Origin: a virus
Virus record (IMG/VR): IMGVR_UViG_3300042290_000219
Coordinates: 1-22,476 of that record
Direction: 5' to 3' (one strand)
DNA length: 22,476 bases
Translations under genes and position numbers: made by a program
The notes under the pieces: model-generated
Told to the model about the DNA's origin: nothing
Databases searched by the model: none
What the model saw: only the letters and a program-made list of their open reading frames with translations
Shown: one piece after another, positions 21,290-22,476 of the stretch
Numbering within the stretch: the first letter of the stretch is position 1
Layout: the number at the start of each line of letters is the position of its first letter

Positions 21290-22396
21290 TCAGTAGGCAG
21301 TGGTATCGAACGGGGTGTTGACCAGCAGGCGGCAGATGGGGACTTGCCGGGTAGTGGTGTAAGCCAGTGCCCAGCTGGCGGTGTCGGCCAGGTTGCCGGT
21401 GGTGGCAGCGTTGGTCGGGTTGTCGCCGGCAACGGCCCAGCGGGTGCCAATGACGTGGTAACCGTAGTGGTAGTCGACGGCCAGGATGTCCTGCATGGAC
21501 AGGATGTTGCGGTCGGCGCCGAGGCGCAGATCCTGCTGAATACCCTCGGAAACAACCCCACTCTTGAAGAGATAGACGGGGTACTTCCGGGCATGGGTGG
21601 AGGTGCCGCCAGCCAGGAAAGTCAGCTGGTCGTCGATCACCACGCGGAGACCAGCGAAGGTCGCCACTTCGGTTTGGGTCACGCCCACACCGCCGCCGCC
21701 CCACACAACGGCACCGCCGGTAGACAGTGCAGAAGTGCTGAAGGTCAGCATCCCCACCTGCTGCAGGTAGTAAGCCACGTTGGAGTGCATGGCGATGGCG
21801 TCGAGTTCATCGCCGCGCTCACCCAGCAGAGCCTTGGTGCCTACAACGTTGGCCACGTTCAAGAAGTTGGCCTCGGTCATCGAACCGGGCACACCAGCAA
21901 ACGTTTTGTTGCTTTGGTTGGGGCCGAGGACGCCGGTGCCGCTGATGCCGCCGAACAGACCCAGCAGTTGGGCTGCCAGGGTGGCGGTTTTCAGCTTGTT
22001 GATGGCGGCGGTCAGCTGGTTGCGGACGTGGGCCAGAGGGTCAGCGCCAGAGCCGAGCTTGCTCAGGTCGTCTGCGGCGTAGGCGAAGCCACGGTGCAGA
22101 AGCGTCATGATCTGCTCGTCGGCAGTGACGTTCTGGGCGGTCAGATAACCCAGGCCACCGTTCCAGCTGGAGGTGGAAAGGATTTGGGTCTCGGTCGGGT
22201 TGATCGGGTCGAAGAAAGGCACGCGCACCCGGGTGCCGCCAGCACGAGCGTCGAGGGCAGCGTTGCGTTGCACAATGCCGCTCTGAATCCACTTCGATTG
22301 CTCGAAGATTCCTTGGGCGGTGTACTCAAGAAACTCGGGACGAGTAATCAGGTTCGAGAGAAAAGTTCCCCCGAAGTTGCTGTTAGATGCAGACAT
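21290..22396 (-). CDS. Major capsid protein (368 aa)
   Basis: A 368-residue coat protein, probably of the HK97 fold and close to the 'major capsid protein 13-like' type. Signs are RPEFLEYTAQGIFEQSKWIQ with SGIV after it, GTRVRVPFFDPINPTE, a LHRGFAYAADDLSKLGSGAD DPL helix start, TLAAQLLGLFGGI, and the later LDAIAMHSNVAYYLQQVGM and FAGLRVVIDDQLTF strands. The C-terminus has NILSMQDILAVDYHYGYHVI. There is no long N-terminal delta domain, so a separate scaffold is likely upstream. GGAG lies seven bases before the ATG. The gene is followed by a terminator, as expected for the most abundant virion protein. Confidence 0.9.
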   Translation of the reverse strand: MSASNSNFGGTFLSNLITRPEFLEYTAQGIFEQSKWIQSGIVQRNAALDARAGGTRVRVPFFDPINPTETQILSTSSWNGGLGYLTAQNVTADEQIMTLLHRGFAYAADDLSKLGSGADPLAHVRNQLTAAINKLKTATLAAQLLGLFGGISGTGVLGPNQSNKTFAGVPGSMTEANFLNVANVVGTKALLGERGDELDAIAMHSNVAYYLQQVGMLTFSTSALSTGGAVVWGGGGVGVTQTEVATFAGLRVVIDDQLTFLAGGTSTHARKYPVYLFKSGVVSEGIQQDLRLGADRNILSMQDILAVDYHYGYHVIGTRWAVAGDNPTNAATTGNLADTASWALAYTTTRQVPICRLLVNTPFDTTAY

Positions 22397-22431
22397 TGGG
22401 TAGCTCCAGTGGAGTCAAGGTTGGGGAGGTT

Positions 22432-22470
22432 GCCCCACAGGGGCTAGAGGCCGGCTTCTGCTTTAAGCAG
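22432..22470 (-). promoter_or_regulatory. Leader hairpins upstream of the major capsid gene
   Basis: GCCCCACAGGGGC (22432-22444) is a 5-bp hairpin with a 3-base loop. CTGCTTTAAGCAG (22458-22470) is a 13-base palindrome inside the end of the upstream frame. They may protect or process the capsid message. No clear promoter boxes were found. Confidence 0.35.
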
Positions 22471-22476
22471 CCTGGC
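22444..22476 (-). CDS. 3' end of an upstream gene (partial)
   Basis: On the minus strand the first frame reads ARLLKAEAGL and stops at TAG 22444-22446, 47 bases before the capsid start. The rest is outside the window. In this gene order a scaffold or another head protein would be expected, and the helical Ala/Leu/Lys end would suit that, but ten residues are too few to say. Confidence 0.4.
   Translation of the reverse strand, partial: ARLLKAEAGL

Noticed and set aside
21344-22447. A 367-codon open frame on the plus strand opposite the major capsid gene
   Set aside because: It is the antisense of a clear capsid gene in GC-rich DNA. The product is Gly/Val/Gln/His-rich low-complexity sequence with no family features.

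Overview
The window is the late structural and lysis region of a tailed phage or prophage with a long, non-contractile (siphovirus-type) tail. The host is most likely a picocyanobacterium (Synechococcus/Cyanobium group). The tail genes follow the lambda/HK97 order and no sheath or contractile baseplate gene is visible. The host assignment is an inference from memory: several small proteins (the 103-aa ERETDDGFVF protein, the 44-aa basic KTRQGQGQ protein, the 45-aa MDPTTAATIA protein, the HNH family) look like proteins seen repeatedly in cyanophages, and the fibre gene contains a typical cyanophage tail-fibre N-terminus. No integrase, attachment site, tRNA or rRNA is visible, so lytic phage and prophage cannot be told apart here. 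Base composition is moderately GC-rich, with AT-richer patches inside the big tail genes.

Layout. Almost everything is on the minus strand, so it is read from high to low coordinates. After the last codons of an unknown gene (22444-22476) come the major capsid protein (21290-22396) and a bidirectional terminator. A single plus-strand HTH-like gene (20957-21232) diverges from a small minus-strand gene, and the two start codons overlap. Next are the connector and neck genes (19247-20767), the tail terminator (18819-19250), the tail tube (17970-18743) and a terminator. The tail assembly chaperones G and G-T follow, with a CCCAAAA -1 frameshift site and a terminator folded around the G-T stop codon. 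The tape measure (14646-17291) leads into the tail-tip cluster: an L-like protein, an NlpC/P60-like K protein, a 1289-aa J-like tip protein, a small minor tail protein and two additional tail-tube-fold proteins (8375-10093). Two large fibre genes flank a 52-aa protein (3607-8342).

The left end (590-3533) is a lysis/accessory region. It holds a two-domain lysin (glucosaminidase plus C39-like cysteine peptidase), three very small single-membrane-span proteins, a conserved 103-aa protein, a 44-aa basic protein and two small unknowns. It is interrupted by a plus-strand HNH endonuclease gene. At the far left, three overlapping plus-strand genes of unknown function converge on this block.

Many neighbouring genes overlap by TAATG, TGATG or ATGA, which suggests translational coupling. 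Terminators follow the capsid gene, the tube gene and the chaperone genes, so the morphogenesis operon appears to be divided for dosage. The most notable points are the canonical G/G-T slippery site whose product ends inside a terminator hairpin, three tail-tube-fold paralogues in one tail module, a 106-nt out-of-frame overlap between the K-like and J-like genes with an apparently degenerate NlpC/P60 active site, and the divergent plus-strand cargo gene within the head genes.
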